A stretch of 64,000 bases of DNA from Tenacibaculum discolor (GTDB taxonomy: Bacteria; Bacteroidota; Bacteroidia; Flavobacteriales; Flavobacteriaceae). Made by a program: the position numbers and the translations under genes. Within the stretch, counting starts at the first letter, position 1. Every line of letters begins with the position of its first letter. Below the pieces are notes generated by a model, which searched no databases, was not told the origin of the DNA, and saw nothing but the letters and a program-made list of their open reading frames with translations. Of this stretch, positions 8,154 through 16,879 are shown in pieces. The DNA lies in contig NZ_RCCS01000001.1 of assembly GCF_003664185.1 (NCBI RefSeq), forward strand, positions 1 through 64,000, written 5' to 3'.

Positions 8154-11100
8154 ATGAAAAGTGATTTGCAGCATATTAATATTCTTAGTTATACCACAAT
8201 AAGCGGTACCCAATTCGATACGATTCCATTAAGTTATGAAACCTTCGGAAAAGCATTGGGTACCGCTCCTGTGGTGTTAATTAATCATGCGTTAACAGGA
8301 AACAGTAATGTTTCAGGAAATGGTGGCTGGTGGCAAGATTTAGTAGGAGAAAACAAGATTATTGATACCAAGGAATATACCATTTTATGCTTTAACATTC
8401 CAGGAAATGGCTATGATAATTTCTTAATAGATGATTACAAAAGTTTCGTAGCACGTGATATTGCAAACATTTTTCTACTAGGGCTAGAACAACTCAAAAT
8501 AACACAATTATTTGCGTTGATAGGAGGATCGTTAGGAGGTGGAATCGCTTGGGAAATGGCAGTGTTGAATCCAAAAATAACAAAATATTTAATTCCTATA
8601 GCAACCGACTGGAAATCGACCGATTGGTTAATAGCCAACTGTCAAATACAAGAACAGTTTTTAACCAATTCTAGTAATCCGGTACACGATGCGCGTATGC
8701 ATGCTATGTTGTGTTATAGAACACCCGAATCGTTTAAAAAACGTTTTCAACGCTCAAAAAATGAAGAATTACAGATTTTTAATGTAGAAAGCTGGTTGTT
8801 ACATCACGGAAAAAAATTACAAGAGCGCTATCAGTTAGCGTCGTATAAATTGATGAATCAGTTATTAAAAACCATCGATGTAACGAAAGGAAGAGAGGGA
8901 TTAGATGTGTTAGAAACCATTGAAGCAGACATCCATATCGTTGGCGTAGATTCTGACTTGTTTTTTACTGCCGAAGAAAATAGAGAAACACACAAACAGT
9001 TAGCATCGGCTCATGCAAATGTAACCTACAATGAAATTAATTCAGATCATGGGCATGATGCTTTCTTAATAGAATACAAACAATTAGAAAAAATTATTGA
9101 ACCAATATTCAATCAAAAATCAACCAATAAAAGAATGAAAATTTTAAAGTTTGGCGGAAAATCATTGTCGAATGAAGGCATACCAAATGTAGTAGCAATC
9201 ATAGAACAAAAAATAAATGAAGGAGAAAATATAGCTGTAGTAGTCTCAGCAAGAGGAAATGCTACAGATGAGTTAGAAGAATTATTAGAAAAAGCAGCTA
9301 AAAGTGAAGCTTTTAAAGAGCAGCTAGAAGCTTTTAAATACGAACAAACAAAATTAACGCCTTTAGTAGATTTTTCTACTGAATTCAATAGGTTAGAAAA
9401 ACTATTTGAAGGGGTTAGTTTGTTAGGAGACTATAGTCAAAAAATAAAAGACGAAGTGCTAGCTCAAGGCGAGTTGTTGTCTATAAAAACGGTAACCGAT
9501 TTGTTACAGCAAAAAGGTATCAATGCCAATGCTACCGATGCTAGAAACTTGTTAAAAACAGATGAAATCTTAGGAAATGGACAATCAATAATTGAAATTT
9601 CGAAAGAAAATGTAAAAAATCATTTCAAACAACATAACGGAACAACAGTAAACATTGTTACCGGGTTTATAGCATCGAATTTAAAGAATGAAACGACGAC
9701 TTTAGGAAGAAACGGAAGTAATTACACTGCTTCATTATTAGCCAATTATTTAGATGCGGAAGAGTTACAAAACTACACACATGTAGATGGTATTTTTACC
9801 GCAAATCCTGATTTGGTAGCTGATGCTAAAAAGATAGAAGAGTTATCTTTCCCTGAAGCTAATGAGTTAGCTAACTTCGGAGCTACTATTTTGCATGCAA
9901 AAACCATTATTCCCTTATTAGAGAAGAATATTAACCTTCGCATATTAAATACGTTTAACCCAAACGATAAAGGAACGTTGATTACGGCAAAATCAACTTC
10001 CAAAGGAATCAAATCCTTATCAGTATTAGACAAGGTTGCTTTAATAAACTTCGAAGGAAGAGGCTTGTTGGGAAAAGTAGGAGTGGATGCACGTATTTTT
10101 AAAGCTCTGAGTAATCACGGAATTAGCGTGAGCATTATTTCGCAAGGATCTTCAGAACGAGGGATTGGTTTAGTGGTAGATAAAAGTAATGCAGTAGCAG
10201 CGGTAAAAGCATTGGAACAAGAGTTTGAAAATGATTTACAAACAAAAGATGTCAATCAAATTTCCATTCAAGAAGAAGTAGCGGTAATCTCAATCATAGG
10301 ACAAGATTTAAGTGAATTCCACCATCCATACAATGCTTTAATTAAGAATCAAATAGTTCCTTTATTATTCAACAATACAATTACAGGTAAAAATGTGAGT
10401 TTGGTGGTGAAAAAGGAACAATTACATAAGGCGTTGAATGTAATTCATGGTCAAGTATTTGGAGTTGCTAAAAAGATAAACATTGCTGTTTTTGGTAAAG
10501 GTTTAGTAGGAGGAACATTGATAGAACAGATATTAGAAAGTTCGAAATCAATCTTAGAAAGACGTAAAATCCATTTGAACATTTTTGCGATAGCCAATTC
10601 TAAAAAAGTTTTGTTAACTAAAAATGGAGTAGGAACTAATTGGTCGAATGAGCTTGAGAAAGCTAATGAAAATAAAAATATAGTTGAAAGTGTAATCAAC
10701 TATGCAAAAGAACACCATTTAGAAAATTTAATAGGGGTAGATAATACAGCAAGTGTAGACTTTATAGAAAATTACATTCCGTTAGTCAATGCAGGGTTCG
10801 ATTTGGTTTCATCTAACAAAATAGCCAATACAGTTTCGTACGATTTTTATAAAAAACTACGTAAAACCTTAGAGGAAAACAATAAGAGTTACTTGTACGA
10901 AACCAATGTAGGTGCAGGATTACCGTTGATTGATACGATTAAACTGTTACACGATTCAGGAGAAAATATCACGAGAATTCGAGGTGTATTTTCAGGCTCG
11001 TTAAGTTACTTGTTCAATAAATTTTCTGCGGAAGAAGTACCGTTTTCAACCGTATTACAAGAAGCAATTGACAGCGGATTTACAGAACCAGACCCTCGTG

Positions 11101-11552
11101 AGGATTTGTGTGGAAATGATGTAGCCAGAAAGTTATTGATTTTAGCTCGTGAGCTAGATTTAGAAAATGAATTTGAAGATATTCAGATAGAGAACTTAAT
11201 ACCAGAAGCGTTTAGAGAAGTATCTTCAGAAGAATTTTTATCTAACCTAGAACAATTAAATCCAACGTTTCAACAGCAGAAAGAAGCTCAAGAAGAGAAA
11301 CATGTGCTGCGATATATTGGAGATTTGCACGGAGACTTACAGCAAATAAAAGGAGAGTTAGATGTAAAGCTAGTCTCTGTACCAGAGAGTTCTCCTTTAG
11401 GAAGTTTAAAAGGTTCCGATGCCATTTTTGAAATTTATACAGAATCTTACGGAGAACAACCTATTGTAATCCAAGGAGCAGGAGCAGGATCAAAAGTTAC
11501 TGCAAGAGGCGTATTTGGAGACATCTTACGATTAGCAAAGAATAATAACTAG
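8154..11552 (+). CDS. Fusion protein: MetX-like homoserine O-acyltransferase + aspartokinase + homoserine dehydrogenase
   Basis: One uninterrupted frame encodes about 1132 residues. Residues 1-~325 form an alpha/beta-hydrolase of the MetX type (oxyanion segment HALTGNS, nucleophile elbow GGSLGGG, acid VDSDLFF, base SDHGHDAF). From Met328 an aspartokinase begins (KFGGKSL, with TLGRNGSNYTASLLA) and ACT domains follow (LLGKVGVDARIFKAL). From about residue 774 comes homoserine dehydrogenase (IAVFGKGLVGGTL, SSNKIANT, ETNVGAGLPLI, GFTEPDPREDLCGNDVARKLLILARE split over the domain). Thus three of the four steps from aspartate to O-acetylhomoserine lie in one chain; only aspartate-semialdehyde dehydrogenase is missing. 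Internal ATG 9135 could also start a separate ThrA. The start 8154 avoids overlap with metY. Confidence 0.9.
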   Translation: MKSDLQHINILSYTTISGTQFDTIPLSYETFGKALGTAPVVLINHALTGNSNVSGNGGWWQDLVGENKIIDTKEYTILCFNIPGNGYDNFLIDDYKSFVARDIANIFLLGLEQLKITQLFALIGGSLGGGIAWEMAVLNPKITKYLIPIATDWKSTDWLIANCQIQEQFLTNSSNPVHDARMHAMLCYRTPESFKKRFQRSKNEELQIFNVESWLLHHGKKLQERYQLASYKLMNQLLKTIDVTKGREGLDVLETIEADIHIVGVDSDLFFTAEENRETHKQLASAHANVTYNEINSDHGHDAFLIEYKQLEKIIEPIFNQKSTNKRMKILKFGGKSLSNEGIPNVVAIIEQKINEGENIAVVVSARGNATDELEELLEKAAKSEAFKEQLEAFKYEQTKLTPLVDFSTEFNRLEKLFEGVSLLGDYSQKIKDEVLAQGELLSIKTVTDLLQQKGINANATDARNLLKTDEILGNGQSIIEISKENVKNHFKQHNGTTVNIVTGFIASNLKNETTTLGRNGSNYTASLLANYLDAEELQNYTHVDGIFTANPDLVADAKKIEELSFPEANELANFGATILHAKTIIPLLEKNINLRILNTFNPNDKGTLITAKSTSKGIKSLSVLDKVALINFEGRGLLGKVGVDARIFKALSNHGISVSIISQGSSERGIGLVVDKSNAVAAVKALEQEFENDLQTKDVNQISIQEEVAVISIIGQDLSEFHHPYNALIKNQIVPLLFNNTITGKNVSLVVKKEQLHKALNVIHGQVFGVAKKINIAVFGKGLVGGTLIEQILESSKSILERRKIHLNIFAIANSKKVLLTKNGVGTNWSNELEKANENKNIVESVINYAKEHHLENLIGVDNTASVDFIENYIPLVNAGFDLVSSNKIANTVSYDFYKKLRKTLEENNKSYLYETNVGAGLPLIDTIKLLHDSGENITRIRGVFSGSLSYLFNKFSAEEVPFSTVLQEAIDSGFTEPDPREDLCGNDVARKLLILARELDLENEFEDIQIENLIPEAFREVSSEEFLSNLEQLNPTFQQQKEAQEEKHVLRYIGDLHGDLQQIKGELDVKLVSVPESSPLGSLKGSDAIFEIYTESYGEQPIVIQGAGAGSKVTARGVFGDILRLAKNNN

Positions 11553-11647
11553 AAAAGAGAAGAAAGAAAATAGATACAAGAATTAAGACCCAAAAATCTT
11601 GATTCTTTTACCTTACAACGAAGCGGTCAAACATCTAAAAAAATAAC

Positions 11648-12814
11648 ATGAGCAAAAATTTTGAAACACAAGCCATACGAACGCAAACAAAACGTTCACA
11701 ATTTTCAGAGCATTCTACACCTTTATACTTAACTTCAAGTTTTGTATTTGATGATGCTGAAGATATGAGAGCGTCGTTTGCTGAAGAAAAGCAACGAAAC
11801 CTATATAGTCGATTTTCAAATCCGAATACCACAGAATTCGTCGATAAAATAGTAGCTATGGAAGGTGCCGAAGCAGGATATGCGTTTGCAACAGGTATGG
11901 CAGCCGTGTTTTCAACTTTTGGAGCTCTGTTAAATGCAGGAGATCATATTGTATCGTGTCGCTCTGTTTTTGGTTCAACACATAGTTTGTTTACCAAATA
12001 TTTACCTAAGTGGAATATTGAAACAAGTTATTTTAAAATAACCGAAGCTGACAAAATCGAGAGCTTAATTCAACCAAATACCAAAATATTATATGCTGAG
12101 ACACCTACCAATCCGGCAGTAGATATTTTAGATTTGGAGCTGTTAGGAAGTATAGCAAAGAAGCACAATTTATTATTAGTGATAGACAATTGCTTCGCAA
12201 CACCTTATTTACAAAATCCAATTAAATTCGGTGCCGATTTGGTGATTCACTCAGCTACAAAACTCATAGATGGTCAAGGTCGTGTTTTAGGAGGCGTAAC
12301 CGTAGGAAAAGAGGACTTAGTTAGAGAAATCTATTTATTTTCAAGAAATACAGGTCCAGCAATGTCACCATTCAATGCTTGGGTGTTGTCTAAGAGTTTA
12401 GAAACGTTGTCGATTAGAGTAGAAAAACATTGTGAAAACGCCTTGAAAGTAGCACAGTTTTTAGAAGAACATCCAAAGGTGAACTTGGTGAAGTATCCAT
12501 TTTTAAAATCGCATCCGCAGTATGAAACAGCTAAAAAACAAATGCGACTAGGAGGAAATATTGTTGCTTTTGAAATCCAAGGAGGTATAGAAGCAGGCCG
12601 TAAATTTTTGAATAGTATTCAACTATGCTCATTATCAGCAAATTTAGGAGACACAAGAACTATTGTAACGCATCCAGCATCTACAACACATAGTAAGTTA
12701 AGTGAAGAAGATCGATTAGAGGTAGGAATTACTGATGGTTTAGTACGATGTTCGGTGGGATTAGAAAACGTAGAGGATGTAATTTATGATTTAAATCAAG
12801 CATTAAATAATTAA
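11648..12814 (+). CDS. metZ: O-succinylhomoserine sulfhydrylase / cystathionine gamma-synthase-type PLP enzyme
   Basis: The 388-residue protein belongs to the Cys/Met metabolism PLP family. The lysine that binds PLP is in HSATKLIDGQGRVLGG, and SRFSNPNTTEFVDKIVAMEGAE is characteristic of the MetZ branch. It would make homocysteine from an acylated homoserine and sulfide. With metY in the same operon there are two sulfhydrylases, so one may prefer cysteine or a different acyl group; this cannot be settled by sequence alone. It lies 95 bases downstream of the MetX fusion and 23 bases before the Rrf2 regulator. Confidence 0.88.
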   Translation: MSKNFETQAIRTQTKRSQFSEHSTPLYLTSSFVFDDAEDMRASFAEEKQRNLYSRFSNPNTTEFVDKIVAMEGAEAGYAFATGMAAVFSTFGALLNAGDHIVSCRSVFGSTHSLFTKYLPKWNIETSYFKITEADKIESLIQPNTKILYAETPTNPAVDILDLELLGSIAKKHNLLLVIDNCFATPYLQNPIKFGADLVIHSATKLIDGQGRVLGGVTVGKEDLVREIYLFSRNTGPAMSPFNAWVLSKSLETLSIRVEKHCENALKVAQFLEEHPKVNLVKYPFLKSHPQYETAKKQMRLGGNIVAFEIQGGIEAGRKFLNSIQLCSLSANLGDTRTIVTHPASTTHSKLSEEDRLEVGITDGLVRCSVGLENVEDVIYDLNQALNN

Positions 12815-12837
12815 GAAGTAAAGCATATATTTGTAAT

Positions 12838-13245
12838 ATGCTTTCTAAGAAAACAAAATACGGAATTAAAGCGCTTACTTTTATTGCTAGGCAAGAAAAA
12901 GGCACTATGGTACAAATAGCTACCATTTCAGAAAAGGAAAATATTTCGCACAAGTTTTTAGAAAGCATATTACTTACCTTACGAAAATCAGGAATTTTAG
13001 GAGCTAAAAAAGGAAAAGGTGGAGGCTATTATTTGCTAAAGCCAGCTAACGAAATTAAAATGACTGATGTTATAAGAACACTTGAAGGACCTATTGCTAT
13101 GGTACCATGTGTTAGTTTGAATTATTATGAAAAATGTGATGACTGTCCAGATGAAGAAGCCTGCTCAGTACACAAACTAATGATTCAAGTAAGAGATAAT
13201 ACGCTACAAGTACTTCGTAATAACACACTTGCAGATTTAGTGTAG
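12838..13245 (+). CDS. Rrf2-family transcriptional regulator, probable sulfur-assimilation regulator
   Basis: The 135-residue protein has an N-terminal winged helix (KKTKYGIKALTFIARQ, then ISHKFLESILLTLRKSGILGAKKGKGGGYYL) and a C-terminal loop with Cys residues (VPCVS, KCDDCPDEEACSVH) that in this family hold an Fe-S cluster or sense cysteine-pathway metabolites. It sits between the methionine and cysteine gene blocks, which suggests it controls the latter. A -7-like TATATTTG ends only 4 bases before its ATG, so its own transcript may be nearly leaderless. The same motif style occurs at the cysH promoter downstream. Confidence 0.88.
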   Translation: MLSKKTKYGIKALTFIARQEKGTMVQIATISEKENISHKFLESILLTLRKSGILGAKKGKGGGYYLLKPANEIKMTDVIRTLEGPIAMVPCVSLNYYEKCDDCPDEEACSVHKLMIQVRDNTLQVLRNNTLADLV

Positions 13246-13287
13246 TATTAACAAATTGTAAAATTCAAATATTTTTTTGATTTCTCC

Positions 13288-13317
13288 TTGGAGAATTAAA
13301 AAGCATATGTATATTTG
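13288..13317 (+). promoter_or_regulatory. Bacteroidota-type promoter of the cys operon
   Basis: TTG at 13288-13290, 19 bases, then TATATTTG at 13310-13317 matches the Bacteroidota primary sigma consensus (TTG-N19-21-TAnnTTTG). It lies 46 bases before the DUF2061 gene that opens the sulfate-reduction operon. Confidence 0.65.
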
Positions 13318-13362
13318 TCGACTTAAAACCTAGTATTCCGATAGGGTAATGGTATTTTAAAA

Positions 13363-13617
13363 ATGATTGTAGAACAAGTAGTAGAAAATAAAGCAAATTA
13401 TAAAGAAGATAAGCTTTCTGAAAAGCCAATAAGAAGCATCATAAAATCAATAAGTTGGAGAGTTGTCGGTACCATAGATACAATATTAATATCATGGGTA
13501 ATTACAGGACAAGTAAAGACAGCTTTTTCAATTGGAGCTGTAGAATTAGTAACAAAAATGTTATTGTATTTTTTTCACGAAAGAGTTTGGAACAGTATTA
13601 AATGGGGCAAAAAATGA
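13363..13617 (+). CDS. DUF2061 small membrane protein
   Basis: The 84-residue protein has the DUF2061 pattern (KPIRSIIKSISWRVVGTIDT, then ITGQVKTAFSIGAVELVTKMLLYFFHERVWN) and one to two hydrophobic helices, so it should lie in the inner membrane. In many bacteria this domain is encoded beside, or fused to, CysH/CysD-type genes; here its TGA overlaps the cysH ATG (ATGA), pointing to coupled translation. Its function in sulfate assimilation is not known. A transport or scaffolding role is only a guess. Confidence 0.85.
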   Translation: MIVEQVVENKANYKEDKLSEKPIRSIIKSISWRVVGTIDTILISWVITGQVKTAFSIGAVELVTKMLLYFFHERVWNSIKWGKK

Positions 13618-14237
13618 GTATAGAAACAATGAATTTAGAAGCAGTAAACGCAGAGTTAAAAAACAAATCTCCAAAAGAGATTGTTGTTTGGGCATTACTA
13701 CAAGCAAATAAAGCCGTAGTAACTACAAACTTTCGTCCCTATGAAGGAGTCATTTTACACGCAGTAGCATCAGTAAAAAACAGTATAGATGTTATTTGGT
13801 GTGATACAGGATATAATACTCCACAAACCTATAAACATGCCGAAGAGTTAATTGAAAAACTACAGTTAAACATTCAGTTGTATGTACCTAAACAAACAGT
13901 AGCACACAGAAACATCACTTTAGGTTTACCAACAATAGATGATCCAAAACATGCTGTTTTTACAGAACAAGTAAAATTAGAACCTTTTAAAAGAGCAATG
14001 AATGAGCACAAACCAGATGTTTGGTTTACGAATTTAAGAAAAGGACAAACAGCTTTTAGAGATAGTATTGACATTGTTTCAAGAAGTAAAGACGGAGTAT
14101 TAAAAGTAAGTCCATTTTACCATTGGTCAGATGAGGAGTTAGATACTTATTTAGATGAGCATCAATTACCAAACGAGTTTAAGTACTTCGATCCCACAAA
14201 AGTAGAAAGTAACAGAGAATGTGGTTTACATATTTAA
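13614..14237 (+). CDS. cysH: Phosphoadenylyl-sulfate (PAPS) reductase
   Basis: The 207-residue enzyme reduces activated sulfate to sulfite using thioredoxin. Visible family motifs are the PP-loop-like region, VIWCDTGYNTPQTY, WFTNLRKGQTAFR and the C-terminal ECGLHI with the catalytic cysteine. The paired cysteines that bind Fe-S in APS reductases are absent, so it should be the PAPS type. The start at 13614 overlaps the preceding stop by ATGA; an upstream in-frame ATG at 13602 is less likely. cysD follows after 5-11 bases. Confidence 0.92.
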   Translation: MSIETMNLEAVNAELKNKSPKEIVVWALLQANKAVVTTNFRPYEGVILHAVASVKNSIDVIWCDTGYNTPQTYKHAEELIEKLQLNIQLYVPKQTVAHRNITLGLPTIDDPKHAVFTEQVKLEPFKRAMNEHKPDVWFTNLRKGQTAFRDSIDIVSRSKDGVLKVSPFYHWSDEELDTYLDEHQLPNEFKYFDPTKVESNRECGLHI

Positions 14238-14248
14238 AGAACATGATT

Positions 14249-15154
14249 ATGAATACAGAAACTATACAAGTAGGAGCTTTAGAAAGCGAAGCCATATACA
14301 TATTAAGAGAAGTAGTCGCGCAATTTGAAAAACCGGTGTTATTGTTTTCGGGGGGCAAAGATAGCATAACACTGGTGCGACTTGCTCAAAAAGCATTTTA
14401 TCCAGCAAAGATTCCATTCCCTTTATTACATATTGATACAGGGCATAATTTTCCTGAAACGATTGAATTTAGAGACCGTTTGGTAAAAGAATTAGGAGTT
14501 GAGTTAATAGTACGTCAAGTACAAGACAATATTGATGCTGGTAAAGTAAAAGAAGAAACAGGAAAATACGCAAGCCGAAACATGTTACAAACCGAAACGT
14601 TATTAGATGCCATAGAAGAATTCGGTTTCGACGCATGTATCGGTGGTGCGCGTAGAGATGAAGAGAAGGCAAGAGCTAAAGAACGTATTTTTTCAGTACG
14701 AGACGACTTTGGGCAATGGGATGAAAAAAATCAACGTCCAGAATTGTTCGATATGCTAAATGGAAGAATTGATTTAGGTCAGAATGTACGTGTTTTCCCA
14801 ATCTCTAACTGGACAGAGTTAGATGTATGGTCATATATACAACAAGAACAAATTGAAATTCCATCTATTTATTTTGCGCATAAAAGAGCCACTTTTATTA
14901 GAGATGGACTCATTTGGTCTGCCAATGATGAAGTAGTGTATAGAGAAGATGAAGAAGAAGTACGAGAGCGTATGGTGCGATTTAGAACCGTAGGGGATAT
15001 GAGTTGTACGGCAGCGGTTTTATCAGATGCAATAGATATAGATACTGTAGTAGATGAAATTAGAGAATCAACCATTTCAGAAAGAGGAGCAAGGATTGAT
15101 GATAAACGATCTGAAGCAGCGATGGAGAAACGTAAACAACAAGGATATTTTTAA
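14249..15154 (+). CDS. cysD: Sulfate adenylyltransferase subunit 2 (ATP pyrophosphatase subunit)
   Basis: The protein of about 301 residues has the PP-loop SGGKDSITLVRLA and the CysD signatures HIDTGHNFPETI, GGARRDEEKARAKERIFS and FPISNWTELDVW. With the GTPase CysN it makes adenosine-5'-phosphosulfate from sulfate and ATP. ATG 14243 (two residues longer) is an alternative start. The C-terminus RKQQGYF is the normal end for the family. The gene is 79 bases upstream of cysN. Confidence 0.95.
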   Translation: MNTETIQVGALESEAIYILREVVAQFEKPVLLFSGGKDSITLVRLAQKAFYPAKIPFPLLHIDTGHNFPETIEFRDRLVKELGVELIVRQVQDNIDAGKVKEETGKYASRNMLQTETLLDAIEEFGFDACIGGARRDEEKARAKERIFSVRDDFGQWDEKNQRPELFDMLNGRIDLGQNVRVFPISNWTELDVWSYIQQEQIEIPSIYFAHKRATFIRDGLIWSANDEVVYREDEEEVRERMVRFRTVGDMSCTAAVLSDAIDIDTVVDEIRESTISERGARIDDKRSEAAMEKRKQQGYF

Positions 15155-15233
15155 AATAAAACCTAGTATTTAGTATAGAGTAATGAGAAAAAATACTCAC
15201 AACTCAATACTAATCACTCAATACTAAAACAAC

Positions 15234-16481
15234 ATGAACGTAGTAAAAATAGCAACAGCAGGAAGTGTAGATGACGGAAAGAGCACACTAATAGGGCGAA
15301 TTTTATACGATACAAAATCATTAACCCAAGATAAATTAGAAGCAATAGAAGAAAAAAGTAAGCAACGCGGGTTTGATTACTTAGACTTTTCTTTAGCTAC
15401 AGATGGGTTGGTAGCAGAACGCGAACAAGGAATTACTATTGATGTAGCTCACATATATTTTTCAACACAAAAAACCAGTTTTATTATAGCTGATACTCCA
15501 GGTCATATAGAGTACACTAGAAATATGGTTACAGGAGCTTCAAACTCTCAAGCTTCTATCATTTTAGTAGATGCAAGAAACGGAGTAGTAGAGCAAACCT
15601 ATCGTCATTTCTTTATCAATAATTTATTGAGAGTAAAAGATGTAATAGTAGCAGTAAATAAAATGGATTTGGTTGACTTTTCAGAAGAAAAATTCAATCA
15701 GATTAAAGGTGAGATAGAATATTTAGCGAAGAAGAGCGATTATCAAAATCAAAATATCACATTCATACCTCTTTCAGCTTTGAAAGGAGATAATGTTGTG
15801 AAGTCTTCAGAAAACACCCCTTGGTATAAAGGAGAAACTTTATTGAATCACCTTGAAAACTTGGGGGCTGAAGATACACAAGAAGCATCAAAAGCACGTT
15901 TTCCAGTACAAACTGTTATTCGTCCAAAAACAGACGAATATCACGATTTTAGAGGATATGCAGGAAAACTGTATGGAGGCGATTTAATGGTAGGAGATAG
16001 CGTAACGGTATTACCATCAGCAACAAAATCTACCATAAAAAGTATTCAGTTTTTTGATAAAGAATATGCAAGAGCAAAAAGAGGGAGTTCTGTAAACATC
16101 ACTTTAGAAGACGATGTAAATGTAAGTAGAGGAGATATGTTGGTGAAAACAGGAGAAGAACCTTCTGTGGTAAAACAGTTAGAAGCTACCATTTGTTGGA
16201 TGGATAAAGCACCATTACAAGCTTCTCAGAAATATTACATCAAACATGGAGTAAACGATGTACAAGCAAAAATAACAGAATTAACATCTTTAATTCGTAC
16301 CGATTTTTCTGGAAAAGAAGAAACACCATCTCAATTATCACTAAACGAAATAGGAGAGGTGAGTTTAAAAGTTAGCAAGCCATTGTTTGTTGACTCATAT
16401 GAGGAAAACAAAGCAAACGGAGCGTTTATAATCATCAATCCAAAAACCAATACTACATCAGGAGTTGGTTTTATCAAGTAA
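15234..16481 (+). CDS. cysN: Sulfate adenylyltransferase subunit 1 (GTPase subunit)
   Basis: The 415-residue translational-GTPase-fold protein shows the G1 loop AGSVDDGKSTL, DTPGHIEYTRNM (G3) and NKMD (G4), followed by two beta-barrel domains. GTP hydrolysis drives APS formation by CysD. Its length is typical of the short Bacteroidota form: there is no fused APS kinase (CysC) at the C-terminus. It precedes the ferredoxin gene by 13 bases. Confidence 0.95.
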   Translation: MNVVKIATAGSVDDGKSTLIGRILYDTKSLTQDKLEAIEEKSKQRGFDYLDFSLATDGLVAEREQGITIDVAHIYFSTQKTSFIIADTPGHIEYTRNMVTGASNSQASIILVDARNGVVEQTYRHFFINNLLRVKDVIVAVNKMDLVDFSEEKFNQIKGEIEYLAKKSDYQNQNITFIPLSALKGDNVVKSSENTPWYKGETLLNHLENLGAEDTQEASKARFPVQTVIRPKTDEYHDFRGYAGKLYGGDLMVGDSVTVLPSATKSTIKSIQFFDKEYARAKRGSSVNITLEDDVNVSRGDMLVKTGEEPSVVKQLEATICWMDKAPLQASQKYYIKHGVNDVQAKITELTSLIRTDFSGKEETPSQLSLNEIGEVSLKVSKPLFVDSYEENKANGAFIIINPKTNTTSGVGFIK

Positions 16482-16488
16482 ATAATAA

Positions 16489-16842
<354 letters not shown>

Positions 16843-16879
16843 TATCAACGCTTTTATAAGCAAACAACTAGTAAAACAG

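Noticed and set aside
9130-9140. Missed stop between MetX and aspartokinase parts
   Set aside because: The frame reads through without a stop and both domains are intact.
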